DNA of 64,000 nucleotides from Cyanobacteria bacterium RI_101 (lineage in GTDB: Bacteria > Cyanobacteriota > Cyanobacteriia > Cyanobacteriales > Microcystaceae): assembly GCA_016471375.1 (NCBI GenBank), contig WGLZ01000039.1, forward strand, positions 62,001 through 126,000, written 5' to 3'. The notes beneath the pieces were generated by a model, which made no database searches, was not told the DNA's origin, and saw only the letters and a program-made list of their open reading frames with translations. Numbering within the stretch: position 1 is the stretch's first letter; every line of letters begins with the position of its first letter. Below, in pieces: positions 63,087 through 64,000 of the stretch. Made by a program: the position numbers and the translations under genes.

Positions 63087-64000
63087 TTAACCCCGTAATT
63101 TCTGGGCCCAAACCTTGGTGGGCAGACCCCAGATGTAGATAAAGCCCTCGGCGGCTTTGTGGTCGAACTGGTCTTCCATGCCGTAGGTGGCCAGGTCGGG
63201 ATCGTAGATGGAATAGTCGGACTGGCGTCCCGCGGGTTTCGCCGTGCCTTTAAAGAACTTCATCCGCACCATCCCCGTGACCCGCTCCTGGGTTTTGAGG
63301 ATAAAGGCGTCGAGGGATTCCTTGAGGGGACTGTACCAGAGACCGCGATAGATCAGTTGGCTGTAAATTTCTTCGACGGTGTTTTTGTAGTGGGTCACAT
63401 CCGCCGTCAGGGTCAGGCTTTCCAGATCCCGGTGGGCGTCGATCAGCGCCAACAGCGCCGGCGCTTCGTAGATTTCCCGGGATTTAATCCCCACCACTCG
63501 GTTTTCGATCATGTCAATGCGGCCCACCCCGTGCTTGCCGGCGATGGCGTTGAGGCGTTCGATTAACTCCACCCCCTCTAGGATTTGGCCGTTGAGGCCG
63601 ACCGGAATCCCCTGTTCAAAGTAAATATCCACATACTCCGGCTCGTCGGGGGTATTGGCGATGGCCTCGGTCAGGAGATAGACCTCCTCCGGCGCTTCCG
63701 TCATCGGATCTTCCAGGGGCCCCGCTTCGATACTGCGGCCCAAAAGGTTGCGGTCGATGCTGTAGGGGGAGGATTTTTTCACCGGCGACTCCACCCCGAA
63801 CTTTTCCCCGTAGGCGATGGTTTCTTCCCGGCTCATTTTCCATTCCCGGGCCGGCGCTAAAACTTTCAACTCCGGGTTTAAGGCCATGATGGAAATGTCG
63901 AAGCGCACCTGGTCGTTGCCCTTGCCCGTGCACCCGTGGGCCACGGCGTCGGCGCCGTATTTTTCCGCCGCTTCCACCAGCATCTTAGCGATCAGGGGCC
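63087..64000 (-). CDS. argG: Argininosuccinate synthase, 5' part outside window
   Basis: The frame continues beyond base 64000; the visible 304 residues begin within [19 protein letters not shown] and include [13 protein letters not shown], the Lys/Glu-rich ATP- and citrulline-binding motifs ([33 protein letters not shown]), and the C-terminal [10 protein letters not shown] and [17 protein letters not shown]. ArgG joins citrulline and aspartate with ATP in arginine synthesis. The annotated Met at 63983 is not the true start, since homology extends past it. Confidence 0.97.
   Translation of the reverse strand, partial: PLIAKMLVEAAEKYGADAVAHGCTGKGNDQVRFDISIMALNPELKVLAPAREWKMSREETIAYGEKFGVESPVKKSSPYSIDRNLLGRSIEAGPLEDPMTEAPEEVYLLTEAIANTPDEPEYVDIYFEQGIPVGLNGQILEGVELIERLNAIAGKHGVGRIDMIENRVVGIKSREIYEAPALLALIDAHRDLESLTLTADVTHYKNTVEEIYSQLIYRGLWYSPLKESLDAFILKTQERVTGMVRMKFFKGTAKPAGRQSDYSIYDPDLATYGMEDQFDHKAAEGFIYIWGLPTKVWAQKLRG

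Overview
This 64 kb window is cyanobacterial chromosome. It carries the separate ATP synthase beta/epsilon gene pair, the photosystem II assembly factor Ycf39, a GlpX-type fructose/sedoheptulose bisphosphatase, a GlcE-like glycolate oxidase subunit, the MEP-pathway genes dxr and ispG, an FHA-linked penicillin-binding protein, and several families found mainly in cyanobacteria (DUF3326, DUF7219, YbjN). Base composition is moderately GC-rich. The sequence is saturated with the palindrome GGCGCC, while the usual cyanobacterial HIP1 octamer GCGATCGC was not noticed. Genus cannot be fixed from the sequence; a unicellular or filamentous non-heterocystous lineage is a guess. Both window ends cut genes: an AI-2E family transporter at the left and argG at the right.

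Layout. 0-9 kb: transporter and HTH protein, carA facing dxr, tRNA-Asp, a NodB/NAGPA cell-surface enzyme, nadK and ycf39. 9-18 kb: PIN-TRAM protein, Slt-type lytic transglycosylase, atpC and atpD, an M20 amidohydrolase and glcE. 18-26.6 kb: pentapeptide protein, a small protein/DUF3326/CPBP operon, methyltransferase, glpX, a glycosyltransferase plus sulfotransferase pair, and YbjN. 26.7-42.4 kb is the accessory zone. It holds a HEPN protein with a double-P-loop KGGVGR ATPase, a fused Type IIG restriction-modification enzyme, and a ZorA/ZorB-like membrane motor pair, interrupted by housekeeping genes (pyrG, livH). 42.8-56 kb: exoD, FHA-PBP, an ABCD-type exporter, a PstS-like protein, a CPBP protease, a GT39 mannosyl/arabinosyl-type transferase, an ABC ATPase and a YifB/ComM protein. 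56-64 kb: Uma2 protein, ispG, rlpA, a sugar transferase and GT4 enzyme (exopolysaccharide start), ssb, a DUF4340 protein and argG.

The most interesting structure is at 39.4-43.0 kb. The ZorAB-like motor genes sit between two direct copies of the exoD 5' end, one intact (42848-43031) and one broken (39401-39597, early stop plus a 13-bp duplication). This looks like a recent insertion or duplication event that brought in the motor. The HEPN/KGGVGR operon (26715-29845) is a second candidate defence module, markedly AT-richer than its neighbours.

Other genome-scale signals are families of GC-run hairpins and CTTCGACAAGCTCAGT-type repeats in intergenic gaps (one copy inside a reading frame), a MITE-like element, and four convergent gene pairs that overlap by exactly four bases through a shared TTAG/CTAG stop. 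Four small genes (6469, 19559, 53153 and 59792) are added from direct reading.
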